A stretch of 64,000 bases of DNA from CAXBMB01 sp052078155 (GTDB lineage: Bacteria; Pseudomonadota; Alphaproteobacteria; Kiloniellales; DSM-21159). Under the pieces are notes generated by a model, which worked only from the letters and a program-made list of their open reading frames with translations, made no database searches and was not told the DNA's origin. The DNA lies in NCBI GenBank assembly GCA_052078155.1, contig JBQJBP010000002.1, positions 310,001 through 374,000 of the forward strand, written 5' to 3'. Position 1 is the stretch's first letter; every line of letters starts with the position of its first letter. A program made the translations under genes and the position numbers. This document shows, piece by piece, positions 53,385 through 62,495 of the stretch.

Positions 53385-55442
53385 ATGCCCCCAGCTAATC
53401 ACCTGGCACAGGAAACCAGCCCTTACCTGCTGCAGCACAAAGACAATCCTGTCCACTGGTATCCCTGGGGCGATGCGGCCTTTGCCGCGGCCAAGGCAGA
53501 AAACAAACCCATCTTGCTGTCTGTCGGCTATGCCGCCTGCCACTGGTGCCATGTCATGGCCCATGAATCCTTCGAGCAGGATGCCATCGCCGACCTGATG
53601 AACACGCATTTCATCAACATCAAAGTAGACAGGGAAGAAAGACCTGATATCGACCTGATCTACCAGGGGGCACTGAACCTGCTGGGCGAACAGGGCGGCT
53701 GGCCGCTGACCATGTTTCTGACCCCTGAGGGAAAACCCTATTGGGGTGGCACCTATTTTCCCCCTGAACCCCGCTATGACCGGCCGGGCTTTCCACAGGT
53801 GCTGCTGGGGCTGTCCCAGGCCTATCACGACGCCCCGGACGACATTCACAAAAACGTCGAAGCCCTTTCCAGGGGACTGGAGCACATCGCCCAGTCCAAT
53901 GCCGGGCAAGCCATCACCTCCGACATTCTCGATGGAGTTGTCCAGCGCTTGCTGCCCCTGCTGGACCGGAAAAGAGGCGGCACGGCCGGTGCGCCGAAGT
54001 TTCCACAGGCACCGTTGCTGAAGTTCCTTTGGCTGCAGGGCAGAGGCAAGGATCCTTACCTCCTAAAGCCCTTTGTCAGCCATACCCTGACGATTCTCAG
54101 TCAGGGGGGAATCTATGATCATCTGGGTGGGGGTTATGCCCGCTATTCTGTTGATCAAAGGTGGCTGGTGCCGCACTTCGAAAAGATGCTCTATGACAAC
54201 GCCCAACTGCTGGACCTGTTGACCTGGGCTTATCAGGACAGTCGGGAGTCCTTGTTCAAACTGCGTGCCGAAGAAACGGTCTCCTGGCTTTTGTCGGAGA
54301 TGCGGGCGCTTGATCAAAATGGACAGCATAGGGTGGCGGCCTTCGCCTCTTCCCTGGACGCAGATTCAGAAGGTGAAGAAGGCCGGTTCTACGTATGGGA
54401 TGAAGCAGAGGTAGACCGCCTGCTGGGGGAAAGCTCAGAGCTTTTCAAACACCATTACGGCGTTTCATCCGGCGGGAACTGGGAAGGCAACAACATCCTC
54501 AATCGCCTGCGCCAAACAGCCCTGGAATCTCCGGAAACGGAACAACACCTGGCAGCAGCCCGGGCAACTCTTCTGGAAGCAAGAAGCAAAAGGGAACGGC
54601 CCTCCTGGGATGACAAGGTTCTGGCGGACTGGAACGGCCTGGCCATTTCCGCACTGGCCAGGGCAGCTCTTGCTTTTGACCGGCCTGACTGGCTCGAAGC
54701 GGCCAAAGACGCTTTCACGTTTGTTCAAACCAATCTGGTGCAGGAAAACCAGCTGCAGCATTCCTGGCGCCGGGGACTGGCCCAACACAAGGCCACATTG
54801 GATGACTATGCCTTCCTCAGTGATGCCGCACTTGCGCTTTATGGAGCCACCTTTGACCGGACCTACCTGACATATGCAGAAGGCTGGCTCGCCAATCTGC
54901 TGGATGGCTACTGGGATGAAACAAGCGGTGGCTTTTTCCTGACAGGAACGGACACCGACCATCTGCCTCTGCGCCCCAAGAGCGCCCAGGACACAGCTAC
55001 ACCCTCCGGGAATGCCGTGGCCGCCGACGTTCTGGCCCGTCTTTTCTATCTGACCGGCAACGACCTCTACCGCCAAAAGGCCGAGGCGGTCATTTCTGCC
55101 TTCTCCGGCGATGTGCAAAAACACACCTTTGCCTTCACAGCCCTACTCAGTGCGGCCAGAACGCTGGTAAAAGGGATAGAAATCGTCGTGGTTTCTGATG
55201 TGAACTCTCCAGCTTTGCCTGACCTTCTGGCGCCGATCCATCAAATGTCCCTGCCGGAGGCCGTAATTCAACAGGTCAGCCCGGACGATGCTCTGCCGGA
55301 AAGTCACCCGGCAGCCGCCAAACTCAAGGAAGGCCACAAAGATGGTATCCCCCTGGTCTTCATCTGTCAGAACCAAAGCTGTTCACTGCCCCTTACGGAT
55401 CCACAGGCTGTAAAGGAAGAACTGGAAAGATGCCTTGCCTGA
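53385..55442 (+). CDS. Thioredoxin domain-containing protein (YyaL/SSP411 family)
   Basis: A 685-residue protein. Residues 1 to about 165 are a thioredoxin-like domain starting NHLAQETSPYLLQHKDNPVHW, with CHWCH at 52-56 (VGYAACHWCHVMAHESFE). The remainder is an alpha/alpha barrel like that of N-acylglucosamine epimerases: GGIYDHLGGGYARYSVD, WLVPHFEKMLYDNAQL, SLDADSEGEEGRFYVW and DDKVLADWNGLAI. The family is widespread but its biochemical function is not established. AAGGG lies about 14 bases upstream of the ATG, a rather long spacing. It overlaps ogt by 13 bases, so the two are translationally coupled. Confidence 0.9.
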   Translation: MPPANHLAQETSPYLLQHKDNPVHWYPWGDAAFAAAKAENKPILLSVGYAACHWCHVMAHESFEQDAIADLMNTHFINIKVDREERPDIDLIYQGALNLLGEQGGWPLTMFLTPEGKPYWGGTYFPPEPRYDRPGFPQVLLGLSQAYHDAPDDIHKNVEALSRGLEHIAQSNAGQAITSDILDGVVQRLLPLLDRKRGGTAGAPKFPQAPLLKFLWLQGRGKDPYLLKPFVSHTLTILSQGGIYDHLGGGYARYSVDQRWLVPHFEKMLYDNAQLLDLLTWAYQDSRESLFKLRAEETVSWLLSEMRALDQNGQHRVAAFASSLDADSEGEEGRFYVWDEAEVDRLLGESSELFKHHYGVSSGGNWEGNNILNRLRQTALESPETEQHLAAARATLLEARSKRERPSWDDKVLADWNGLAISALARAALAFDRPDWLEAAKDAFTFVQTNLVQENQLQHSWRRGLAQHKATLDDYAFLSDAALALYGATFDRTYLTYAEGWLANLLDGYWDETSGGFFLTGTDTDHLPLRPKSAQDTATPSGNAVAADVLARLFYLTGNDLYRQKAEAVISAFSGDVQKHTFAFTALLSAARTLVKGIEIVVVSDVNSPALPDLLAPIHQMSLPEAVIQQVSPDDALPESHPAAAKLKEGHKDGIPLVFICQNQSCSLPLTDPQAVKEELERCLA

Positions 55443-55897
55443 CCGTTACCTCCCCTGTGGGGCCTTTGACCATCTGGCAGCAGGACGATGTCATCTATCG
55501 GCTGAGCTTCACCGACGAACAGGGCCGGGATGATACACCTCTGCTGAGGGAAGCAGCCCGTCAGCTGCAGGCCTACTTCGATGACCAGCTGGAAGTCTTC
55601 GACCTGCCGCTGGTCCCTGATGGCACAGATTTTCAGAAGCGTGTCTATCAGGCCATGCTCGACATCCCCTATGGCACCACCCGAACCTACGGGGACCTGG
55701 CCAAAGATCTCGGGTCTGTCGCCCGGGCTGTTGGCGGCGCCTGTGGTTCAAATCCCATCCCCGTGATCATCCCTTGCCATAGAGTCCTGGGCGGAGGCGG
55801 AAAGACCGGTGGATTTTCAGGTGGAGAGGGCGTGCCGACGAAACTGCAGCTTCTGCAGTTGGAATCCCGTCGACTGGTTCTGACCAGTCCCACCTGA
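55430..55897 (+). CDS. ogt: Methylated-DNA--protein-cysteine methyltransferase
   Basis: A 155-residue alkyltransferase of the Ogt/MGMT type. The acceptor cysteine is Cys 116 in IPCHRVLG, preceded by the helix-turn-helix and Asn hinge (GACGSNPIPVI), with the arginine finger in SVARAVGGA. It transfers the methyl group from O6-methylguanine to itself, a one-use repair reaction. No Ada-type activator domain is present. The start overlaps the end of the upstream thioredoxin-domain gene. Confidence 0.93.
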   Translation: MPCLTVTSPVGPLTIWQQDDVIYRLSFTDEQGRDDTPLLREAARQLQAYFDDQLEVFDLPLVPDGTDFQKRVYQAMLDIPYGTTRTYGDLAKDLGSVARAVGGACGSNPIPVIIPCHRVLGGGGKTGGFSGGEGVPTKLQLLQLESRRLVLTSPT

Positions 55898-56143
55898 AGG
55901 GGCCCTCCTGATCCTGTCCGGCTGCTCTGCTGCCTTTTACCGATTTCGCATTAAGCAAGAACTTCTCTTCTTCCCCAACTGGCAACCGAAAAACTTGAAT
56001 TGCTAATTGGGAGGTGATCTCCTCACCATTGAACAGGTGTCAGCAACAACAGACTTCGCAACTTCTTCTAGGTCATTAGCTTGAAGAACTCGGGTTTTGC
56101 TCACCCAGACTCAGGCGCTTGTAAAAACAGGGAACAGGCACTC

Positions 56144-56836
56144 ATGGCAGATCTAACAATTTCGACACAAGACGGCGATTTCGGCGGCTATCTGGCCTTG
56201 CCGGCAACGACCCCCGCCCCGGCCGTTTTGGTGATCCAGGAGATTTTCGGCGTCAACCAGGTGATGCGGGACATCTGTGACTGGCTGGCCAGTGAAGGAT
56301 TTGTCGCCTTTTGCCCCGATCTTTTCTGGCGGATTGAGCCGGGCATCGACATTACTGACAAAAGCGATGCGGAAATGGCCCGGGCCTTTGAACTCTTCGG
56401 ACTTTTTGATGTGGACAAGGGCGTGGCAGATCTGAAAGCCACCATCTCCACACTGCGGGATCATCCTGCCACCAATGGGAAAGTAGGCTCTGTCGGCTAC
56501 TGTTTGGGGGGCAAAATGGCCTATCTCATGGCCACGCGCACCGACATTGACGCGTCTGTCGGTTACTATGGGGTGGGTTTGGCCGATCTGACCGACGAAG
56601 CCAGCGCCATCAAAAATCCTCTCCTGCTGCACGTGGCAACTGATGATGAGTTTGTGCCTGCAGAGGCTCAGGCTGCCGTGGCCGCCGCCTTGGCAGACAA
56701 CAGCCACGTCACCCTGCAAAACTATGAAGGCCTGGGCCATGCTTTTGCCCGTGTCGGCGGGGCTCACTTTGATCAGGGCTCAGCTGATCTGGCCAACGGT
56801 CGCAGTCTTGATCTCTTCAGGCAGACCCTGAACTGA
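56144..56836 (+). CDS. Dienelactone hydrolase family protein
   Basis: A 230-residue alpha/beta hydrolase of the dienelactone hydrolase family. The nucleophile is Cys 120 (VGYCLGGKMAY), with Asp near 167 (ATDDEFVP) and His 199 (GLGHAFAR), the DLH triad. PAVLVIQEIFGVN contains the conserved Glu of the family. DLH opens dienelactones in chloroaromatic breakdown, but chromosomal relatives without such a pathway are common and their substrate is unknown. GGAACAGG lies ahead of ATG 56144. Confidence 0.87.
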   Translation: MADLTISTQDGDFGGYLALPATTPAPAVLVIQEIFGVNQVMRDICDWLASEGFVAFCPDLFWRIEPGIDITDKSDAEMARAFELFGLFDVDKGVADLKATISTLRDHPATNGKVGSVGYCLGGKMAYLMATRTDIDASVGYYGVGLADLTDEASAIKNPLLLHVATDDEFVPAEAQAAVAAALADNSHVTLQNYEGLGHAFARVGGAHFDQGSADLANGRSLDLFRQTLN

Positions 56837-56930
56837 TCACCCCAGTCTGAGCGCGCCGTTCCAACAGAGCCTCCTTGAGGCCCTGTTGACGGGTGCCGGA
56901 AACAGAGGTGCCAGCGACAAATGAGCAGAG

Positions 56931-56962
56931 TTTTTCCCATCATCTTTCCAGTATGGGAAAAA
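56931..56962. promoter_or_regulatory. Perfect 10-bp inverted repeat before the quinone oxidoreductase gene
   Basis: TTTTTCCCAT (56931-56940) and ATGGGAAAAA (56953-56962), spacer 12. The T-run is on the 5' side on both strands, so it is not a normal terminator. It suits a regulator operator. The rest of the 312-base gap (56837-57148) has only GCCGGAC/GTCCGGC (about 57076-57109), just before the ribosome binding site. Confidence 0.45.
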
Positions 56963-57148
56963 ATTGTTTCTCCAGACCATTTATTTAGTCCTTAAAGGCA
57001 CAAAATATGGTCCTGGCCCTGCCTTGCTCTGCCCTGTTCAACAGGCAAACTAAACAGCAGGATAACGCTGCCTGCCGGACGGCTCTGCCATCGCATTGCA
57101 GTCCGGCGACCCTTCTTTTCAAGACGTCCCACAGGAGGACACACTACG

Positions 57149-58126
57149 ATGACGCATGCCATTCGCTTTCATGAAACCGGAGGACCGGAAGTTCTGAAAT
57201 GGGAAGAAGTCCAGGTTGGAGATCCCGGTCCCAAGGAAGTGCGCCTGTCCCACGGGGCTGTCGGCCTGAACTTCATTGATGTCTACCACCGCAGCGGTCT
57301 GTACCCGACCACCGACCGCCCCAGCCCAATCGGCATGGAAGCAGCCGGTACCGTCGTCGCAGTCGGCAGCGAAGTCACCGACCTGAAGGAAGGGGATCGG
57401 GTTGCCTATGCCACGCCGCCCCTGGGTGCCTATGCTGAAGAGCGCCTGATAGACGCCGATCTGGTGGTGAAAATTCCAGATGCCATCAGCGATGAAACCG
57501 CTGCGGCCATGATGCTGCAGGGCATGACCGTTCAGTACCTGATCCGCCGCACTTACCGGGTGAAACAGGGGGAAACTGTCCTCTTCCATGCGGCTGCCGG
57601 GGGCGTGGGTCTGATTGCCTGCCAGTGGCTGAAAGCGCTGGGCGTTACCACCATCGGTACGGTGGGCTCCGACGAAAAGGCGGCGCTGGCCAAAGCCCAT
57701 GGCTGCACCCACACCGTCAACTACAACAGTGAGAACTTTGTGGAGCGGGTCAAGGAACTGACGGATGGCCAGGGTGTGCCCGTGGTCTATGACTCCGTTG
57801 GCAAGGACACCTGGGACGGGTCTCTGGACTGCCTTCAACCTCTGGGCACCATGGTGACCTTCGGCAACGCCTCTGGTCCTGTTGATCCAGTAAATCTGGG
57901 CATTCTGGCGCAAAAGGGCTCCCTCTTTGTCACCCGCCCAACCTTGATGAGCTACAACGCCAAGCGCAGTGATCTGGTGGCCAGCGCCAACGAACTCTTT
58001 GAAATCGTTGGATCCGGGGATGTGAAGATTGAAATCAATCAGCGCTATCCTCTGTCCGAAGCCGCTCAGGCCCATCGTGATCTGGAAGCCCGCAAAACGA
58101 CTGGCTCGACCATTTTCACTCTCTGA
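57149..58126 (+). CDS. NADPH:quinone oxidoreductase (zinc-independent MDR family)
   Basis: A 325-residue medium-chain dehydrogenase/reductase without the zinc ligands. It starts MTHAIRFHETGGPEVLKWEE; GLNFIDVYHRSGLYP is the QOR signature, and the nucleotide fold is HAAAGGVGLIACQW (about 147-160). It reduces quinones with NADPH by one- or two-electron transfer. ACAGGAGGA provides a strong ribosome binding site for ATG 57149. It is single, ended by a good terminator. Confidence 0.92.
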   Translation: MTHAIRFHETGGPEVLKWEEVQVGDPGPKEVRLSHGAVGLNFIDVYHRSGLYPTTDRPSPIGMEAAGTVVAVGSEVTDLKEGDRVAYATPPLGAYAEERLIDADLVVKIPDAISDETAAAMMLQGMTVQYLIRRTYRVKQGETVLFHAAAGGVGLIACQWLKALGVTTIGTVGSDEKAALAKAHGCTHTVNYNSENFVERVKELTDGQGVPVVYDSVGKDTWDGSLDCLQPLGTMVTFGNASGPVDPVNLGILAQKGSLFVTRPTLMSYNAKRSDLVASANELFEIVGSGDVKIEINQRYPLSEAAQAHRDLEARKTTGSTIFTL

Positions 58127-58147
58127 CACCGCAGTGAGCGACTTTAG

Positions 58148-58180
58148 AAAAGGCGGGGCATCACAGCTCCGCCTTTTTTT
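58148..58180 (+). terminator. Intrinsic terminator after the quinone oxidoreductase gene
   Basis: AAAAGGCGGGGC, loop ATCACA, then GCTCCGCCTTTT with further Ts: a 12-bp stem (one G-U pair) and a run of seven Ts. It lies between convergent genes, and the A-run on the left could let it act weakly for the LysR transcript too. Confidence 0.9.
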
Positions 58181-58228
58181 GTTAATCCGAATTAGTATCT
58201 TGTTTTCAATATAGTTATTTGAATCCAA

Positions 58229-59104
58229 TTAAGTTGGTGTGGGCGCGGCTTTAAAACTCTCCCAGACTTGGCGCATCAATTTCTTTTCCAGCGTTTCGGG
58301 GCGGGCAGTCAGCCAGAAAGGACGGCCGGTCAACTCCGGAAGCAAAGGCAATCGTCGGAGCTTAGGATCTCTGTTTGCCAGATAGAGCGGCAGGACGGCC
58401 AGTCCCAGTCCCTGCCGGCACAGAGCCAGCTGAGTCACCACAGAATTGGCCTGAATCAATCGCCGGTTCACATCCACAGCGGTTTTCAAGGGGTTCATTT
58501 CCGGCAAATCAGCGAAATCCCGTCCAAAGGAAATCAAAGCATGGTTTTGCAGATCCACCAGCTCCTCAGGAACGCCTTCACGCCCCAGATAACTGCGGGA
58601 TCCATAGAGACCATAGGAGAGGGAAAAGAGTTTCTCACTCACCAGCCTGGGCGAAGGACGGGGACCGGTGCGCAGGGCAATGTCTGCCTCCCCTCTTTGT
58701 AAAACAGACAGAGAATTACCGGCCTGAATCTCGACGGACAAACCAGGCAGGGATTTGCGAATGTCCTTCAGGACGGCAGGCAGCCAGAAACTGGCCAGTC
58801 CTTCAGTTAAAGACAGACGCAGAGATCCCTGACTGTCATCTCCGGCAAAGGTCTCAATATCCCGGCTGACCCGCGCAGCCATTTCATCAAACGGCGCCAT
58901 CAGTTTCCAAAGCCGCTGACCATCACCATTCAAAGACAGGCTGGTCGATTGGCGGTCGAACAACGCACGTCCTACCCGCTGTTCCAACTCCCCTAAGCGC
59001 CGGGACACCGTCGGTTGCGTGATACCCAAAGACCGGGCAGCCGCGGACAAAGTCTCATTGCGCACCACAGCGGCAAAAATCTGATAGTCGTTCCAATCAT
59101 CCAT
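58229..59104 (-). CDS. LysR-family transcriptional regulator
   Basis: A 291-residue LTTR. The N-terminal winged helix (1-60) has FAAVVRNETLSAAARSLGITQPTVSRRLGELE. The effector-binding domain (about 90-290) starts GSLRLSLTEGLASFWLPAVL. It is divergent from the OsmC gene, with 114 A+T-rich bases between the starts, the standard layout for a LysR protein that controls its neighbour and itself. Effector unknown. AVLPLYLANRD is a typical LTTR second subdomain element. Confidence 0.93.
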   Translation of the reverse strand: MDDWNDYQIFAAVVRNETLSAAARSLGITQPTVSRRLGELEQRVGRALFDRQSTSLSLNGDGQRLWKLMAPFDEMAARVSRDIETFAGDDSQGSLRLSLTEGLASFWLPAVLKDIRKSLPGLSVEIQAGNSLSVLQRGEADIALRTGPRPSPRLVSEKLFSLSYGLYGSRSYLGREGVPEELVDLQNHALISFGRDFADLPEMNPLKTAVDVNRRLIQANSVVTQLALCRQGLGLAVLPLYLANRDPKLRRLPLLPELTGRPFWLTARPETLEKKLMRQVWESFKAAPTPT

Positions 59105-59218
59105 CTAAAGAAAATAGTATAAGCAATATTCCAATTTAAACAATTTTGTTGAGTTGAGGTCTTCGCTACCTTGAGGCACAGACAAGACCTGTCCAAAAGT
59201 GCCGAGGAGCTATTTTCC

Positions 59219-59764
59219 ATGTCCAAAGTTGGCAATTCATCGCCAAATCCCAATCCCGCACCAACCAGGAACAAAGAAAAGACCCATCATTATGAGTCCC
59301 GGCTGGTCTGGACAGGCAACAAAGGCGAAGGAACCGCAAACTACCGGGCTTATGACAGGTCCTACAATCTCACTTCTCCGGGAAAACCTGTCATTACCGG
59401 ATCATCCGATCCGGCCTTTCGGGGCGACCCAGCTTGCTGGAACCCGGAAGATCTGCTCCTGAGCTCCGTTTCTTCCTGCCATATGTTGTGGTTTTTGCAC
59501 CTGGCCTCTACGAAAAATCTGCGGGTTCAGCGGTATCAGGACCACAGCCAGGGGGTGATGACAGAAGACGCCACCGGTGGTGGCCGATTTTCCAGCCTGA
59601 CACTGCAACCGGAAGTGACACTCCCCGATCCCGGCTCTGCAGATGAAAGAGCAGAACAGACCCGACTGGTGGAAACACTGCACCATGACGCCAACAAACT
59701 CTGTTTTGTCGCCAATTCTCTCAGCCTGCCTGTCAATCACCAGGCAACAACGCTGTTTGAGTGA
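59219..59764 (+). CDS. OsmC family peroxiredoxin
   Basis: A 181-residue OsmC-fold protein with the two conserved cysteines at 87 (SSCHMLWFL) and 162 (LCFVANSL). CWNPEDLLLSSVSSC is the family signature. A Ser/Pro/Asn-rich N-terminal stretch of about 20 residues precedes the domain. OsmC/Ohr proteins reduce organic hydroperoxides through the cysteine pair. GAGGAG lies nine bases upstream of ATG 59219. Control by the divergent LysR protein is likely but inferred. Confidence 0.9.
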   Translation: MSKVGNSSPNPNPAPTRNKEKTHHYESRLVWTGNKGEGTANYRAYDRSYNLTSPGKPVITGSSDPAFRGDPACWNPEDLLLSSVSSCHMLWFLHLASTKNLRVQRYQDHSQGVMTEDATGGGRFSSLTLQPEVTLPDPGSADERAEQTRLVETLHHDANKLCFVANSLSLPVNHQATTLFE

Positions 59765-59790
59765 TTGCCGGAAGCACAAACAGACAAGAG

Positions 59791-59918
59791 TCAAATCGGT
59801 TTAAGTGGACTCACTACGTGATAACACTTGAAGCGTGAAACTCTTTTCAATGTCTTAGAGGATGAGTCACGGTTTGGTTCCAAGCGCAAAGCGCCTCCAA
59901 CTAAACCGATCATGCTCT
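59791..59918 (+). repeat. Dispersed ~130-bp repeat, copy B
   Basis: It begins TCAAATCGGTTTAAGTGGAC and ends ACTAAACCGATCATGCTC. Its right part GGTTTGGTT...GCGCAAAGCGC...AACTAAACC (59871-59907) folds into a long hairpin, and its left part AAGTG-GAC-TCAC-TAC-GTGA-TAA-CACTT into another. It lies 27 bases after the OsmC stop, before the rho terminator. Confidence 0.85.
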
Positions 59919-59981
59919 AGATAGTTTTCAGCCAAACAAGTTGTGGAAGGGCCCTGATCTGCAGATCCGGCTGCCAACAGA

Positions 59982-60014
59982 AAAGGGCCTTCAAAAATCT
60001 GAAGGCCCTTTCTG
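59982..60014. terminator. Bidirectional terminator between osmC-like and rho genes
   Basis: AAAGGGCCTTCA (59982-59993) / TGAAGGCCCTTT (60000-60011) is a perfect 12-bp stem with loop AAAATC. A- and T-rich flanks on both sides make it usable in both directions, as expected between convergent genes. The rest of the 423-base gap is repeat copy B and unassigned sequence. Confidence 0.88.
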
Positions 60015-60187
60015 ATCCGTGACGAAGAGGTGATCTTTCTGTCTTCAGGAGTGGTTCCAAAGAAGCCTGAACCGCCAAGCGGCGTGACTTTAACAAACCA
60101 CAGGCCAGAAAATCTCGGACCTCCTCAGAAGCAAGCTCCGACTGACTCAGATCTTACTTATTCTCGGTTTCTACTAATTCCCGGTTC

Positions 60188-61444
60188 TTATTGATTCATG
60201 GAATCAAAGAAATCAGTATTTGTCTTGGTATGCTTGAGTTTATCCACCAGGAAGTCCATGGAATCCGTCACACCCATGGGCATGAGGATCCGACGCAGCA
60301 CCCACATCTTCGAGAGGGTGTTTTTGTCGACCAGCAGTTCTTCCTTACGGGTACCGGACTTGCCGATATCAATGGCCGGGAAGGTCCGTTTGTCCGCCAG
60401 TTTGCGATCCAGGATGATTTCAGAGTTACCCGTGCCTTTGAATTCTTCAAAGATCACTTCATCCATGCGGCTGCCGGTATCAATCAGGGCGGTCCCGATG
60501 ATGGTCAGGCTCCCCCCCTCTTCAATGTTACGGGCGGCACCAAAGAAGCGCTTGGGTTTCTGAAGGGCATTGGCATCCACACCACCGGTCAGGACTTTAC
60601 CGGAGGACGGCACGACGGTGTTGTAGGCCCGGGCAAGGCGGGTAATGGAGTCCAGCAGGATCACCACATCCTTTTTGTGCTCCACCAGTCGCTTGGCTTT
60701 TTCGAGCACCATTTCCGTGACCTGTACGTGACGGTTGGCGGGCTCATCGAAGGTAGAAGCGACAACTTCCCCCTTCACAGACCGAGCCATGTCGGTCACT
60801 TCTTCCGGCCGCTCATCGATCAGCAGCACCAGCAGATAAACTTCGGGATGATTGGCTGCAATGGACCGTGCCAGGTTCTGCAGAATCATCGTTTTACCGG
60901 TTCGCGGCGGCGCCGTAATCAGGGCGCGCTGGCCTTTACCGATCGGGGTAGTCAGTTCGATGACCCGGGCTGTCTTGTCTTTGACCGTTGGGTCATCGAT
61001 TTCCAGGGTTAGTTTCTGGTTCGGATAAAGCGGGGTCAGGTTATCAAAGTTGATGCGATGCCGTGTGGCTTCCGGCGGATCAAAGTTGATGGAATTGACT
61101 TTCAATAGTGCGAAATAGCGTTCGCCGTCTTTCGGCGCCCGGATTTCCCCTTCCACCGTGTCTCCGGTACGCAGGCTAAAGCGGCGCACCTGGGCGGGGC
61201 TGACATAGATGTCATCGGGACCGGGCAGATAGTTTGCTTCAGGAGAGCGCAGAAATCCGAAACCATCCTGCAGCACTTCCAGAACACCACCGCCAAAAAT
61301 GGCGACATCGTTTTCTGCCAGCTGTTTCAGAATGGCAAACATCATGTCTTGCTTGCGCAGACTGCTTGCGGCTTCAATTTCCAGCTCCTCGGCATAGGCG
61401 AGAAGCTCCTGGGGGGTTTTGTTCTTAAGCTCTTGCAGATCCAT
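60188..61444 (-). CDS. rho: Transcription termination factor Rho
   Basis: A 418-residue Rho helicase, the standard length. The N-terminal RNA-binding domain has LEVLQDGFGFLRSPEANYLPGPDDIYVS. The motor has P-loop TAPPRTGKTMILQN (about 176-189), LLIDERPEEVT (Walker B) and the R-loop LDSITRLARAYN. The C-terminus ends FLVDKLKHTKTNTDFFDSMNQ. Rho ends transcription at rut sites on untranslated RNA. A leader of up to 600 bases lies upstream (61445-62045), which fits the autogenous control known for rho genes. The ribosome binding site is weak. Confidence 0.97.
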   Translation of the reverse strand: MDLQELKNKTPQELLAYAEELEIEAASSLRKQDMMFAILKQLAENDVAIFGGGVLEVLQDGFGFLRSPEANYLPGPDDIYVSPAQVRRFSLRTGDTVEGEIRAPKDGERYFALLKVNSINFDPPEATRHRINFDNLTPLYPNQKLTLEIDDPTVKDKTARVIELTTPIGKGQRALITAPPRTGKTMILQNLARSIAANHPEVYLLVLLIDERPEEVTDMARSVKGEVVASTFDEPANRHVQVTEMVLEKAKRLVEHKKDVVILLDSITRLARAYNTVVPSSGKVLTGGVDANALQKPKRFFGAARNIEEGGSLTIIGTALIDTGSRMDEVIFEEFKGTGNSEIILDRKLADKRTFPAIDIGKSGTRKEELLVDKNTLSKMWVLRRILMPMGVTDSMDFLVDKLKHTKTNTDFFDSMNQ

Positions 61445-62045
61445 TTAGGCTGCTCTGGCTGAGGGCGGGGAGGTCAAACTCTTGGAAATACACCGAAAAC
61501 AGGAGTCTTAGAAATCACAGCGGACTCACGTCCACCGGAAGACTGGGCCTGTTAACTAGCCTTTAGAGATGCCATTGCCCGCGGGGGGATTGGAAAGGGC
61601 AGACGATGACCATCGGTGTTATGATGGTGGATCAATCTGTTTTGAGGTGGGAGTGGGTCGCAGAAAGCGAAACCCATGAGATGCGCTGTCCCTATCTTAG
61701 GAACTCCGACAAGTCAAGAAGAGCTAAAGCTTAGCCTATTTTGGAAAGTCTGGCGACAGCTTCTCCCATTAATTTTTCGATAGATGGGGATTTCTGCTCT
61801 TTCCGTCAAGCCCGTGACATTTTTGCACTGCCAGTGATTACTCGCCAGCTCCTGAGGGCATTGACCTCAACAAAAGCACTTCAGCTGAACCGCTCTGATT
61901 GAGGCTTTTTTTCAGTGCGTTAAGTCTTTTCACTCTGGGAAAATACCCCGCCTTTCAACAAATCAGTTGAGGCTGATATCAGCTCAATGATGACACCCCT
62001 CAGCATTCTGGCAGCGAAGCACGATCACTCAAAGGAAAGACAGGT
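61445..62045. other. 601-base gap between hemJ and rho, with a palindrome
   Basis: Probably the long rho leader and promoter region. It contains the near-perfect palindrome TTGAG-G-CTGATATCAG-CTCAA (61967-61987) close to the hemJ stop, and TTCAGCTGAA at 61880-61889. No DnaA boxes of the TTATCCACA type were seen, so it does not look like the origin. No gene was recognised. Confidence 0.45.
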
Positions 62046-62495
62046 TCAGAAGGGCTCCACCACTACAAAAAGCACGATCGCGATCATCAGGATGGTCGGA
62101 ACTTCATTCACATAACGAAAAAACCGACTGCTGTGTTCATTGCGGTCTTCGGCAAAAGCCCGACGCCATCGCGCCATGGCCATATGACTGGCGATCAACA
62201 GCACCACAAAAGTCATTTTTGCATGAAACCAGCCGAAAGACAGGATATCCGGCCATTGGGCAACAATCATCAAACCACCAAAGATCAAAGAAGCGATCAT
62301 GGCCGGGTTCATGATGGCCCGCAGCAGGCGGCGTTCCATGACTTTGAAGGTTTCACTGGTTTCTGAGCCAGCAACGGCGTCAGCGTGATAGACAAACAAC
62401 CGCGGGAGATAGAGCAATCCGGCCATCCAGGAAATCACCGCAAGGATATGAAAAGCCCGCAACCACTCGTAGTTTTCCTGTAAGAAGGTCAGCAC
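62046..62495 (-). CDS. hemJ: Protoporphyrinogen IX oxidase HemJ
   Basis: A 149-residue membrane protein of the HemJ (UPF0093) family with four hydrophobic spans. Family marks are LRAFHILAVISWMAGLLYLPRLFVYH, with the essential histidine in the first span, and FHAKMTFVVLLIASHMAMARWRR. HemJ replaces HemG/HemY in most alphaproteobacteria, oxidising protoporphyrinogen IX in the inner membrane. It lies 200 bases downstream of hemH on the same strand and upstream of rho, the conserved order. Confidence 0.94.
   Translation of the reverse strand: MLTFLQENYEWLRAFHILAVISWMAGLLYLPRLFVYHADAVAGSETSETFKVMERRLLRAIMNPAMIASLIFGGLMIVAQWPDILSFGWFHAKMTFVVLLIASHMAMARWRRAFAEDRNEHSSRFFRYVNEVPTILMIAIVLFVVVEPF

Noticed and set aside
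55745..55757. GGTTCAAATCC resembling a tRNA T-arm
   Set aside because: Lies within ogt codons for GSNPIP; no tRNA fold around it.
57014..57029. TGGCCCTGCCTTGCTC, sigma-54-like, before the quinone oxidoreductase gene
   Set aside because: The GG to GC spacing is nine, not ten bases, and sigma-54 tolerates little change in spacing.
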